A stretch of DNA of 64,000 bases from contig DAOLES010000002.1 of the NCBI GenBank assembly GCA_035326705.1, positions 11,608 through 75,607 of the forward strand, given 5' to 3'. The stretch comes from Oligoflexia bacterium. Lineage in GTDB: Bacteria > Bdellovibrionota_G > JALEGL01. Shown here one piece after another: positions 8,906 through 17,080 of this stretch (its first letter is position 1; each line of letters starts with the position of its first letter). Position numbers and translations under genes: made by a program. Under the pieces are notes generated by a model. That model did not search any database. It was not told the origin of the DNA and worked only from the letters and a program-made list of their open reading frames with translations.

Positions 8906-10422
8906 GTATTCGTGTGGAAGAAATTTCTCAAGTTATAAAATCACATGTTAGAGACTACGACAAACGCGTATCTGTTTCTGAAACTGGAACAGTTCTCTCA
9001 GTGGGAGATGGTATTGCAAGAATTCACGGTTTAGAAAAAGCCATGGCCGGTGAATTATTGTCTTTTTCAAATGGTGTTTATGGTTTGGCTTTAAACTTGG
9101 AAGAGCACAATGTGGGGGCCGCTATTTTAGGGGATGACACGCATGTACGTGAAGGTGATACTGTTGAAAGAACCGGTAAAATTACTGAAGTTCCAGTTGG
9201 ACCAGAGGTTTTAGGAAGAGTATTGAATGCTTTGGGCCAACCCATTGATGGTAAAGGTGATTTAAAAACCAGTGAAACCAGAAGAGCAGAAGTCAAAGCG
9301 CCTGGTATTGTTAGCCGTCAGCCAGTGACTGAGCCTATGCAAACTGGGCTTAAAGCCATTGACTCTATGGTTCCCATTGGTAGAGGCCAAAGAGAATTGA
9401 TTATTGGTGACCGCCAAACCGGTAAAACCGCGGTAGCCATTGACACCATCATCAATCAAAAAGGCCAAGATGTTAAATGTATTTATGTTGCTATTGGTCA
9501 AAAGCAATCAACTGTTGCGCAAGTGGTGGATAAGTTAGAAAAAGAAGGCGCTATGGAATACACTGCGGTGGTCTGTGCTAACGCATCTGATTCAGCGCCA
9601 CTACAATTTTTAGCACCATACGCTGGTGTGGCCATGGGTGAGTACTTTAGAGACAACGGTCAACACGCATTGATCATTTATGATGATCTTTCAAAGCATG
9701 CTGTTGCCTATAGACAATTGTCTTTGTTGTTAAGAAGACCTCCGGGGCGTGAAGCTTATCCAGGGGATGTTTTTTATGTGCACTCAAGACTTTTAGAAAG
9801 AGCTGCAAAAATGCATGATGACTTGGGAGGTGGTTCACTAACAGCCCTTCCAATCATTGAAACCCAAGCCGGGGATGTATCTGCTTATGTGCCCACCAAC
9901 GTAATTTCTATTACGGACGGACAAATTTATCTTGAATCAGACTTGTTTTATTCAGGTGTTAGACCTGCAATCAACGTAGGTTTATCCGTGTCACGTGTAG
10001 GTGGTAACGCACAAATTAAAGCCATGAAAAAAGTGGCAGGTACTTTAAGGCTAGAACTAGCACAGTACCGTGAGTTGGCTGCTTTTGCTCAGTTTAGTTC
10101 AGATTTGGATGCATCTACACAAAGACAATTGGCCAGAGGTGCGCGCTTGGTTGAAATGTTAAAGCAAGGTCAGTATGCGCCATATCCAGTTGAAGAGCAG
10201 GTTTTAGTGATCTATGCTGCCATTAACGGTTATGTTGATGGTTATGAGCTGTGGGCTTTACCACAGTATGAAAAAGAATTGATTGCTTTTGCCAGAGATG
10301 AACAACCTGAAACCTTGCGTTTACTCAGAGAAGAAAAAGCTTTAAGTGATGAAGCTAAAGCATCCATTGAAAAAACCTTGAATGCGTTTAAAGATAGATT
10401 TAAACCTGAGGTGAAAAAGTAA
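8902..10422 (+). CDS. atpA: ATP synthase F1 subunit alpha
   Basis: At 506 residues it is the usual length. The degenerate nucleotide-binding P-loop GDRQTGKT is at residues 169-176. The family signature near the arginine finger, PAINVGLSVSRVGG, is present, as are RELIIGD and IYDDLSKHAVAYRQ. Alpha subunits form the non-catalytic positions of the alpha3beta3 ring. It is separated from atpG by 6 bases. The identification is unambiguous. Confidence 0.99.
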   Translation: MSIRVEEISQVIKSHVRDYDKRVSVSETGTVLSVGDGIARIHGLEKAMAGELLSFSNGVYGLALNLEEHNVGAAILGDDTHVREGDTVERTGKITEVPVGPEVLGRVLNALGQPIDGKGDLKTSETRRAEVKAPGIVSRQPVTEPMQTGLKAIDSMVPIGRGQRELIIGDRQTGKTAVAIDTIINQKGQDVKCIYVAIGQKQSTVAQVVDKLEKEGAMEYTAVVCANASDSAPLQFLAPYAGVAMGEYFRDNGQHALIIYDDLSKHAVAYRQLSLLLRRPPGREAYPGDVFYVHSRLLERAAKMHDDLGGGSLTALPIIETQAGDVSAYVPTNVISITDGQIYLESDLFYSGVRPAINVGLSVSRVGGNAQIKAMKKVAGTLRLELAQYRELAAFAQFSSDLDASTQRQLARGARLVEMLKQGQYAPYPVEEQVLVIYAAINGYVDGYELWALPQYEKELIAFARDEQPETLRLLREEKALSDEAKASIEKTLNAFKDRFKPEVKK

Positions 10423-10428
10423 ACAGTT

Positions 10429-11298
10429 ATGGCATCTGTTAGAGATTTAAGAAAACGCATTAAAAGCGTTAAATCAACGCAAAAGATTACCAAAGCTATG
10501 AAAATGGTGGCAGCTGCTCGTTTGCGTAAGGCGCAAGAAGCAGCAGAAAAATCAAATCCTTACAGCAAGGTGATTAATGATCTTTTTGCTGATTTATCAG
10601 CTGATGAAAGCTTAAAAAAACATCCTTTGTTTAATAAAAGAGAAGTTAAGCAAAAGTTGGTACTGGTGTTTTCATCTGATCGTGGTTTATGCGGTTCATT
10701 CAACTCAAGTTCATTTAAAAAAGCACTAGAACTATTAAAAGATGAAAGCGTTAAGCTTTATACTTTTGGTAGAAAAGCCGATAGCTTTTTTAAAAGAAAA
10801 TATAAAAATAGAATATATAAAAGCAATGCAAGTTTTTGGGAAAATTTTGACGTAAAGTCAGCCCAAGAACTGAGTAAAGAACTAGCACAATTGTATATTG
10901 ATAAATCGTTTGATGAAATTGTTTTTATATACAATGAGTTTATTTCCATCATGAATCAAGAAATCAGAGTGGAAACGGTTTTACCTTTGGTTGCAACTCA
11001 AAAAAACAAAGAGGTTAAAGAAGACAAAGAGCAAGCCGAAAAACCTTATTTGTTTGAGCCAGGTAAAGAAAAAATATTAGAAAGTCTTATTCCAAGAGCC
11101 TTGGATGTAAGAGTGTATCGCCCCTGTTTGCATTCTTTGGCCAGTGAGTTTGGGGCCAGAATGGCTGCTATGGATTCAGCAACCAGAAATGCTGGTGAAA
11201 TGATTGATGACTTAACCTTAACCATGAACAGAGTAAGACAAGCTAATATTACTAGAGAATTAGTAGAGATTATTAGTGGTGCGGAAGCTTTAGGATAA
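10429..11298 (+). CDS. atpG: ATP synthase F1 subunit gamma
   Basis: The 289-residue protein begins MASVRDLRKRIKSVKSTQKITKAMKMVAAARLRKA, the gamma N-terminal helix, and ends with the partner helix containing ASEFGARMAAMDSATRNAGEMI and LTLTMNRVRQANITRELVEI. The SDRGLCGSFN motif in the Rossmann-like middle domain is present. Gamma is the rotor shaft. The stop codon is followed by 321 bases of hairpin-rich DNA before atpD, unlike the tight spacing in the rest of the operon. Confidence 0.98.
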   Translation: MASVRDLRKRIKSVKSTQKITKAMKMVAAARLRKAQEAAEKSNPYSKVINDLFADLSADESLKKHPLFNKREVKQKLVLVFSSDRGLCGSFNSSSFKKALELLKDESVKLYTFGRKADSFFKRKYKNRIYKSNASFWENFDVKSAQELSKELAQLYIDKSFDEIVFIYNEFISIMNQEIRVETVLPLVATQKNKEVKEDKEQAEKPYLFEPGKEKILESLIPRALDVRVYRPCLHSLASEFGARMAAMDSATRNAGEMIDDLTLTMNRVRQANITRELVEIISGAEALG

Positions 11299-11616
11299 AA
11301 GGAGAAAAAGGGTTTAATTTTAGTAATTAAATAATAAAGAAAAGCTTGGAATATGTTGATCCTACTGGCTTCAAACAGTTGGCTGGCAAAGCCAGCCAAA
11401 AACACCCAAAGGGTGCAACGCTTTCTAAGGTGTTACACACCTAAGAAAGGTATGTCGCCATACGGACAACATAGTTCCAAACTTCTTGTTTAAGTAAATA
11501 ACTCAGATGGTTAGGAGGAGAGGCCTTGTGCCGACTCCGACCCGGGTGGGATGAATTTGGCGGAAACCGCGTTTTCGCCAAAGAAGGGGGGAGAGATTCC
11601 CTCTTAAGGAGAAAAA
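11299..11616 (+). repeat. Hairpin-array insert between atpG and atpD, flanked by an 11-base direct repeat
   Basis: The identical 11-mer AAGGAGAAAAA occurs at 11299-11309 and 11606-11616; the second copy is the atpD ribosome binding site. Between them lie five strong inverted repeats: a 9-bp stem with AAA loop (11379-11399), CACCC-AAA-GGGTG (11403-11415), a 13-position stem with one mismatch (11421-11449), a 12-bp stem with loop CGC (11556-11582), and an 8-bp stem (11585-11605). No protein is readable. This looks like an inserted structured repeat element that left the atpD leader intact, or a structured RNA between the two genes. It is not a typical terminator because no T run follows any stem. 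Confidence 0.6.
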
Positions 11617-11619
11617 ACA

Positions 11620-13053
11620 ATGGCTGAAAAAGTGAAAGAAAACGGAAAAATCAAACAGGTGATTGGCGCTGTTGTGGATGTGGAGTTCCCAAAAGGACAT
11701 ATGCCACAAGTACAAACAGCCCTAACAACTACCAATCCGGGAATTGATGATAATTCAGATAACTTGGTTTTGGAAGTCGCGCAACATATTGGTGAAGGTA
11801 CGGTAAGAACCATTGCCATGGATTCAACGGAAGGTTTGGTCCGTGGTATGGAAGTTAAAAATACTGGCGCACCCATTTCAGTACCTGTGGGTAAAGAAAC
11901 TTTGGGAAGAATTTTAAACGTGATTGGTCAGCCTATTGATGCTGCAGGTGAAATTAAAACAGATAAAACTTTACCCATTCACAGACCTGCCCCAACCTAT
12001 GAAGAGCAAGACACCAGTGTTGAAGCCTTTGAAACAGGGATTAAAGTTGTAGACCTTTTAGCTCCATACTCTAGAGGAGGTAAAATTGGTTTGTTTGGTG
12101 GTGCCGGCGTGGGTAAAACCGTTTTGATTATGGAGTTGATCAATAACATTGCAACTCAGCATGGTGGTTATTCTGTGTTTGGTGGCGTGGGTGAAAGAAC
12201 CCGTGAAGGCAATGATTTATGGTTAGAGATGAAAGAGTCTGGTGTTTTGGAAAAAACTTCTCTGGTTTACGGACAAATGAATGAGCCTCCTGGAGCAAGA
12301 GCCCGTGTGGGTTTAACAGCATTGACCGTGGCAGAGTACTTTAGAGATGAAGAAGGTCAGGACGTATTGTTGTTTATTGATAATATTTTCCGTTTCACTC
12401 AAGCCAACTCAGAAGTATCAGCTTTGTTGGGTCGTATTCCATCAGCGGTGGGGTATCAGCCAACCTTGGCAACAGACTTGGGGTCTTTACAAGAGCGGAT
12501 TACTACAACAAAGAATGGTTCTATTACCTCAGTGCAAGCGATTTATGTACCAGCAGATGACTTAACAGATCCAGCGCCTGCAACAACCTTCTCACACTTA
12601 GATGCAACCACCGTGTTGTCTAGACAAATTGCTGAGTTAGGTATTTATCCGGCAGTGGATCCATTGGATTCAACTTCAAGAATTTTGGACCCACAAGTGG
12701 TTGGTCTTGAGCATTATGAAGTGGCCATGAGCGTACAAAAAGTATTGCAACGCTACAAAGACTTACAAGACATCATTGCTATTTTGGGTATGGATGAATT
12801 GTCGGAAGAAGATAAGTTATTGGTAGCACGCGCGCGCAAAGTTCAGCGGTTCTTATCACAACCTTTCTTTGTTGCTGAGCAGTTTACCGGTGCTAAAGGT
12901 AAATATGTAAAGCTAGCAGACACCATCAAAGGCTTTAAAGAAATTGTTGCTGGTCAATACGATGATATTCCTGAGCAAGCATTTTACTTGCAAGGAACCA
13001 TTGAAGACGTTTTGGCTAGAGCTAAAGAGCTCGCACAAGAAGAGGCTGCATAA
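11620..13053 (+). CDS. atpD: ATP synthase F1 subunit beta
   Basis: This 477-residue catalytic subunit has the P-loop GGAGVGKT at residues 160-167, GERTREGNDLWLEM, the Walker B region DVLLFIDNIFRFTQAN, and the signature PAVDPLDSTSRIL. An AAGGAG ribosome binding site lies 9 bases before the ATG; it is the second copy of the 11-base repeat that flanks the hairpin-array insert. AtpC follows after 5 bases. Confidence 0.99.
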   Translation: MAEKVKENGKIKQVIGAVVDVEFPKGHMPQVQTALTTTNPGIDDNSDNLVLEVAQHIGEGTVRTIAMDSTEGLVRGMEVKNTGAPISVPVGKETLGRILNVIGQPIDAAGEIKTDKTLPIHRPAPTYEEQDTSVEAFETGIKVVDLLAPYSRGGKIGLFGGAGVGKTVLIMELINNIATQHGGYSVFGGVGERTREGNDLWLEMKESGVLEKTSLVYGQMNEPPGARARVGLTALTVAEYFRDEEGQDVLLFIDNIFRFTQANSEVSALLGRIPSAVGYQPTLATDLGSLQERITTTKNGSITSVQAIYVPADDLTDPAPATTFSHLDATTVLSRQIAELGIYPAVDPLDSTSRILDPQVVGLEHYEVAMSVQKVLQRYKDLQDIIAILGMDELSEEDKLLVARARKVQRFLSQPFFVAEQFTGAKGKYVKLADTIKGFKEIVAGQYDDIPEQAFYLQGTIEDVLARAKELAQEEAA

Positions 13054-13058
13054 GATCT

Positions 13059-13460
13059 ATGGCACATGAAGAAGCAATAGCGCTTGAAATTGTAACACCG
13101 GCTAAGAGCTTGGTGAATACTCGTTGCGTGAAAGTGAGTATTCCTGGACACAAAGGTGAGCTGGAAGTGTTAGAAAGTCATACAGAGCTTTTAAGTACAC
13201 TTCTAACTGGTTTGGTCCAGTACCAACATGCAGGCCAAATTCATAAAGTTGCAGTTAAAGCTGGCTTTTTGCAAGTGAACCAAAATCACATTCGTTTGCT
13301 GGCTGATGACGCTAAATTTAAAAAAGACGTGAATGTTGAGCAAGTGCAAGCAGAACTCAAAGAAGTAGAAGCCAAGCTGGTTTCAGAAAAAGTGGGCATA
13401 GAAGAGCGTGAAGGGCTATATCAAGAACGCGATTGGCTACAAGCGTTGTTGAAACTTTGA
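13059..13460 (+). CDS. atpC: ATP synthase F1 subunit epsilon
   Basis: At 133 residues the length is normal. An N-terminal beta-sandwich (LEIVTPAKSLVN, IPGHKGELEVLESHTELLSTL, VKAGFLQVNQNHIRLLADDA) is followed by the two-helix C-terminal domain. Epsilon links gamma to the c-ring and inhibits hydrolysis. The last 20 codons are repeated about 160 bases downstream: 46 bases are identical, and the remaining codons encode the same residues with different bases. The AtpC end therefore exists twice. The operon lacks atpB and atpE, which must lie elsewhere. Confidence 0.96.
   Translation: MAHEEAIALEIVTPAKSLVNTRCVKVSIPGHKGELEVLESHTELLSTLLTGLVQYQHAGQIHKVAVKAGFLQVNQNHIRLLADDAKFKKDVNVEQVQAELKEVEAKLVSEKVGIEEREGLYQERDWLQALLKL
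13400..13445 (+). repeat. 46-base direct repeat, copy 1 (inside atpC 3' end)
   Basis: This stretch is identical, base for base, to 13561-13606. It encodes the atpC C-terminal helix from EERE to LQA. The bases just after it (TTG TTG AAA CTT TGA) differ from those after copy 2 (CTA TTA AAA TTG TAA), but both encode Leu-Leu-Lys-Leu-stop. Confidence 0.9.
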
Positions 13461-13560
13461 GCCTGGAACTTTATTTTATATAAAGTTCTGCGCAAAGGGT
13501 GAGCCAACAAAAACGACGTTTTTTGTTGGTGAGGGAAAAGCGATTTTCCCTCAAAAGGCC
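13461..13560 (+). repeat. Three-hairpin element between the two copies of the atpC tail
   Basis: Three inverted repeats follow one another: GAACTTTAT with ATAAAGTTC (13466-13488, loop of 5), CCAAC-AAAAAC-GAC-GTTTTT-GTTGG with one bulged T (13504-13529), and GAGGGAAAA-GCGA-TTTTCCCTC (13531-13552, perfect 9-bp stem). The last two resemble, in order and shape, the last two hairpins of the atpG-atpD insert. No T run follows directly, so these are not ordinary terminators. Confidence 0.65.
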
Positions 13561-13606
13561 AGAAGAGCGTGAAGGGCTATATCAAGAACGCGATTGGCTA
13601 CAAGCG
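13561..13606 (+). repeat. 46-base direct repeat, copy 2 (duplicated atpC tail)
   Basis: Identical to 13400-13445 and followed by CTA TTA AAA TTG TAA, which again encodes Leu-Leu-Lys-Leu-stop (TAA at 13619-13621). This copy has no start codon and is not in frame with atpC. A good terminator follows 33 bases later. It may be the older end of the operon, or a join between strain variants made during assembly. Confidence 0.85.
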
Positions 13607-13653
13607 CTATTAAAATTGTAAGACTTGCATACATTAAAAAAGAAACGAGAAGG

Positions 13654-13683
13654 GGGACATGCACTTGTGCGTGTCCCTTTTTT
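13654..13683 (+). terminator. Rho-independent terminator of the atp operon
   Basis: An 11-bp stem (GGGACATGCAC with GTGCGTGTCCC, one G-T pair) is followed directly by six T. It lies just past the duplicated atpC tail. The remaining ~190 bases up to the DUF2975 gene show no gene; a TTGACT hexamer at 13842-13847 may be part of a promoter for that gene. Confidence 0.8.
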
Positions 13684-13876
13684 ATATTTAAGATATCACA
13701 CAGTATATAACAAACCATGCTTAAACGTTCGGCTGATCGGGCTTGCGCCCTCAAGGCCTTCACTTTTTAAACATAGTTTGCAGCTTAGATATAATTTTAT
13801 GCATAAAGATTAATTTTTTAATGTTTTTCAATAAAAAATGGTTGACTTTCATTTTTTTTATGATTATTGATACTCT

Positions 13877-14530
13877 ATGAAAAATATATATGTTCAAGAA
13901 CCCGTTTTTACTTTTTGGAAATACTTCTTAAGGTTTTCTATGATTATCAGTGGCGCAATATCTGCACTTTTTGGTTTGTGTGCAGCTGCATTTGGCTTAA
14001 TGATGTTTTTCTCTCTGATGAAGGGGCCCTATACAGATGTGAATCTTATAGCTGGTAGAGGTTTTGATTACAGTGTATTGCCTGAGATTGTTTTTTATCT
14101 AACTTTACCTCTTATCGGTGTATTGATGTCTGTTATGTTTTTATATCATAGAAAAATATTCAATGGATTGTATGATTTATTAATAAAGTATAAAAAAAAC
14201 CAACCTAGTTTAGAAAATGGTTATGGTTTAATAAAAAAGATAATATTTTGGTTAAAAATGATCATCTTCTTGCATGTGATTTTTAAAATATATGATCTTG
14301 TTGTTATAAACCCATTCATAAACTCAAATCATATTAGTCCAAAAAATGGAGAAAAGCTGGTGCATTCTTTTTCAAATCTGTTTTCTATTTATGATTTTGT
14401 ACATTTTAATATGTTTGCGGCAATTTTTTTACTTGGTGTTACAATGATTACAAGAGATATCATTTTTCTTTATATAGAAGAAAAAGCTAAATTAGACGCT
14501 TTAGAAAATGAAAACGCACTGGTGATCTAA
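13877..14530 (+). CDS. DUF2975-type membrane protein
   Basis: The 217-residue protein has four predicted membrane spans (near residues 20-46, 68-92, 118-145 and 178-202) and a charged C-terminal tail. The plan, and the tiny XRE regulator that starts at its stop codon (TAATG overlap), match the DUF2975/YozG-like pairs found in many bacteria. The function of DUF2975 is unknown. Base composition is even more AT-rich than that of the neighbours. The family call rests on topology plus the paired regulator, so confidence is moderate. Confidence 0.65.
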   Translation: MKNIYVQEPVFTFWKYFLRFSMIISGAISALFGLCAAAFGLMMFFSLMKGPYTDVNLIAGRGFDYSVLPEIVFYLTLPLIGVLMSVMFLYHRKIFNGLYDLLIKYKKNQPSLENGYGLIKKIIFWLKMIIFLHVIFKIYDLVVINPFINSNHISPKNGEKLVHSFSNLFSIYDFVHFNMFAAIFLLGVTMITRDIIFLYIEEKAKLDALENENALVI

Positions 14531-14733
14531 TGCCAATTCAAGTCAATTTAGATGTGCAGATGGCCATTAAGAAAATGTCTTTGAATGAGCTGTCTGAAAA
14601 GGTAGGAATCAGTATTCAAAACCTATCTATTTTAAAGACCGGTAAAGCCAAGGCCATACGTTTTTCTACCTTAGAAAAAATATGTGAAGTCTTAGACTGT
14701 AAACCGGGGGATATTTTAGATTATATTGAATAA
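14530..14733 (+). CDS. XRE/Cro-type small transcriptional regulator (YozG-like)
   Basis: At 67 residues this is a single helix-turn-helix domain: QMAIKKMSLNELSEKVGIS, then IQNLSILKTGKAKAIRFSTL, then EKICEVLDCKPGDILDYIE. The last block (LCEvLdCqPGDiLeY pattern) is diagnostic of the small Cro/C1 regulators that accompany DUF2975 genes. It starts in the stop codon of the upstream membrane protein gene, so the two are translated together, and it probably regulates this operon. Confidence 0.9.
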   Translation: MPIQVNLDVQMAIKKMSLNELSEKVGISIQNLSILKTGKAKAIRFSTLEKICEVLDCKPGDILDYIE

Positions 14734-15264
14734 TCAAGCGTTTTCTCGGTAGGCTTTGACAGTGGTTTTGCCATCTTTAATGATGATTTTAAACCAGATA
14801 TCATTAACATTGTTTTGCTTTTCCAGCTTTTTTTTCTGGGCCTTAATATGAGCTATAAACTTCTCTTTTTCAATGGCTTTGCCGGAGACCTTTTTTTGGC
14901 TGGCTAAAAAATCCTTATAAAGCTGATCCTCTCGTGATTTCCTTAAATAGGACTTATTAGGCTTAGAACTAAGTTTTTTACCATTATCGGTCAGTCCAAC
15001 TTCCTTTAGGTACAGTTTTTTATTCCAATTGGCTTCATAGGCTAAGAACTTTTGATATAAATTGTTCACTTTAAATTTAAGAGCATTGTCTTTGTATTTT
15101 TCCTGGGTCAATGCTTTAATTTTTGTTTTGTATTGTTTAAGCTTAATAACTGGGGGAATAGTATCTTTGCCGCTAAAAAAGCGCTCAAAGCTTTGTGTTA
15201 AATAGATCATCTCTAAATTAAGCTTATTAAATCGATTTTCCAGAGTTTCACCAGAATTTGCCAC
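14734..15264 (-). CDS. Hypothetical basic helical protein
   Basis: This 176-residue, lysine-rich protein has no signal peptide or membrane span. Most of it looks helical or coiled-coil (ENRFNKLNLEMIYLTQSFER, LKQYKTKIKALTQEKYKDN). The C-terminus changes to short strands (IWFKIIIKDGKTTVKAYREN). The final block is reminiscent of a C-terminal domain seen in some myxobacterial proteins, but I cannot confirm this. Its stop abuts the stop of the convergent XRE gene. I do not recognise a function. Confidence 0.6.
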   Translation of the reverse strand: MANSGETLENRFNKLNLEMIYLTQSFERFFSGKDTIPPVIKLKQYKTKIKALTQEKYKDNALKFKVNNLYQKFLAYEANWNKKLYLKEVGLTDNGKKLSSKPNKSYLRKSREDQLYKDFLASQKKVSGKAIEKEKFIAHIKAQKKKLEKQNNVNDIWFKIIIKDGKTTVKAYRENA

Positions 15265-15364
15265 AACATCTACATTTTAACAAAAACAAAACAATTTTAA
15301 AAGTTTCCCCAAGCAGCTTATGAAAGATGTATATAATATAGAGAGTTTATCAAAAAAATGAGGT

Positions 15365-17080
15365 TTACTTTTTTGAGTTTAATGTAAACAGTTTTGTACC
15401 TGGGTAATAAGCTTGTAAAATAGTTTGATAGTTTTGTCCATGTTCAGCTCTTCCAATAGCCCCGGTTTGACACATGCCTACGCCGTGACCATAGCCACGT
15501 CCAGAAAAAAGATAATGCGCTTGGCCGTTTTTCCAATAACGAGTTATCGTAAACAGAGAAGACTTTAAACCAGAGAAGAATCTTCGGATATTGAGTTCGC
15601 CTTGTAAGGAATGATTTTGACCATTGGTGTAAATAATATTAAGTTTTATTACGCGTCCTGAGCTTCCTCTAGCAGCAATATCTAAATAGCGAATAGTATT
15701 TTTTGTGTTGAGTTTTTTCATGATTTCATCAGAGCTAAAGCTTTGTTGCCATGACCAGTTTTTATCTGGGCTGTAAGGAGTGTGGCCACAGTAAAATAAA
15801 TGTTTATTGTTTTGTTCAAGGAGTGATTTGGTATTGGCATAAAGATGTAAATCAAGGGATTGATCATCAATGATTTTATCGCTAACACCACTTAAATAGG
15901 GAACTAAAGGATTGCCCCAAACATTTATTTTATCCTCAGTGTGTCCACCACACATACTATGATAAAAAGTTTCGGCAAAATCATCTTCATACATTAAAAA
16001 CATTGAGTTGGTCTGTTCAATGGCCTGGTTGCTTTTAGAATATTCAAACTCATAGCCTCTGTAGACTTGACAGCGGGTATCTCCACAAATGGTATATGGA
16101 GATTGACCTGTTAAAGGTTCAAAGTGTTTTAAGGTATAGGTTCTTGCTATAATACTTTGTGCTTTTAATGCCTCAAGTGGGGCGTTAGGAAAGATTTCAG
16201 CAGGAACAACATGCTTAAGATAATTGCCTAGGGTTGTTTTTTGTACAAGGTCTAATTTGGATTGGTTGTTGCTAATAATATAAAAGTGACCATCATAAGC
16301 CTGATCTTGGTGATCACTGGCTTTCACAGTAGTATTGATGTCGGTATTTAGAACTTTTATGGGATTGTCTGGGTTTACGTCAATGCTAACCATACCATCA
16401 AAATATGTACTAAAATTATTGCTAGCAGTACGTATTCTTGCCTTACCAATAGCAGGGATATCTGTTCTCTGAACAATGCTGCAATGACTATCGCTAAATT
16501 TTTTTCTAACCAAAAAACATATATTTTTTGCTGTATCGTAACTTGAGTATTGCCCTAAACTTAAGATGTGTTTTGTACTTTGTTCATTTGTTTTAGATTT
16601 TGAATTGTTTTGATTAACCCAACGCGCATTAGGAAATCCTCTTTGTTGCCAGACAGTAAGGGTTTGCTGCATTGTATGTGCTTTTGTGAAATGAAATAGA
16701 GAGTGTGTCGCAACGCTTGGGTAATAACGAATTAAAGCAGGTCTAACGGTTTGTGGTGAGTCCACGATCCAATGGGTGTTTTTTGGGGCCTGAATCATAT
16801 AAGGTTTGTTGTTGTTTAAAATAAGAAACTTGCTGTTTTGTAATGTTTTAAACTCAATTGTACTTTTTTGAGTTAAGATCCCAACATTAAGAGGTGCATC
16901 ATCAAACAAAGGTGGAAACCAAAAACTTTGGTACAAATCGTGGAGTTTTTGCTCATCATGAAAGCTGTTTTCTTCAAGATTAATGAGGATAGGTTTTTGT
17001 TGAATATGAACGCAGCTATTGAGAAAATAAACACTGGATAAAATAAGAAAAAAGCTTTTTCGCAAATTCAGCTTGAACAT
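15365..17080 (-). CDS. SpoIID/LytB-domain lipoprotein (peptidoglycan-acting)
   Basis: The protein has 571 residues with a lipoprotein signal (lipobox LNSC, Cys23). The C-terminal half is a SpoIID domain: LKHVVPAEIFPNAPLEALKA, QSIIARTYTLKH, YHSMCGGHTED, and the closing GRGYGHGVGMCQTGAIG. In Bacillus SpoIID is a lytic transglycosylase that cuts glycan strands stripped of peptides; related proteins act in non-sporulating bacteria. A segment around residues 165-210 (HILSLGQYSSYDTAKNICF) may be SPOR-like. Its ATG overlaps the stop of the upstream PBP gene by one base (TAATG), so a glycan-cutting and a glycan-making enzyme are translated together. Confidence 0.9.
   Translation of the reverse strand: MFKLNLRKSFFLILSSVYFLNSCVHIQQKPILINLEENSFHDEQKLHDLYQSFWFPPLFDDAPLNVGILTQKSTIEFKTLQNSKFLILNNNKPYMIQAPKNTHWIVDSPQTVRPALIRYYPSVATHSLFHFTKAHTMQQTLTVWQQRGFPNARWVNQNNSKSKTNEQSTKHILSLGQYSSYDTAKNICFLVRKKFSDSHCSIVQRTDIPAIGKARIRTASNNFSTYFDGMVSIDVNPDNPIKVLNTDINTTVKASDHQDQAYDGHFYIISNNQSKLDLVQKTTLGNYLKHVVPAEIFPNAPLEALKAQSIIARTYTLKHFEPLTGQSPYTICGDTRCQVYRGYEFEYSKSNQAIEQTNSMFLMYEDDFAETFYHSMCGGHTEDKINVWGNPLVPYLSGVSDKIIDDQSLDLHLYANTKSLLEQNNKHLFYCGHTPYSPDKNWSWQQSFSSDEIMKKLNTKNTIRYLDIAARGSSGRVIKLNIIYTNGQNHSLQGELNIRRFFSGLKSSLFTITRYWKNGQAHYLFSGRGYGHGVGMCQTGAIGRAEHGQNYQTILQAYYPGTKLFTLNSKK

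Noticed and set aside
13461..13560. The three-hairpin element as an ordinary set of terminators
   Set aside because: None of the stems is followed by a T run, and a good terminator exists further downstream.
13625..13813. A 62-codon frame over the atp terminator
   Set aside because: It reads through the terminator hairpin and has no ribosome binding site.
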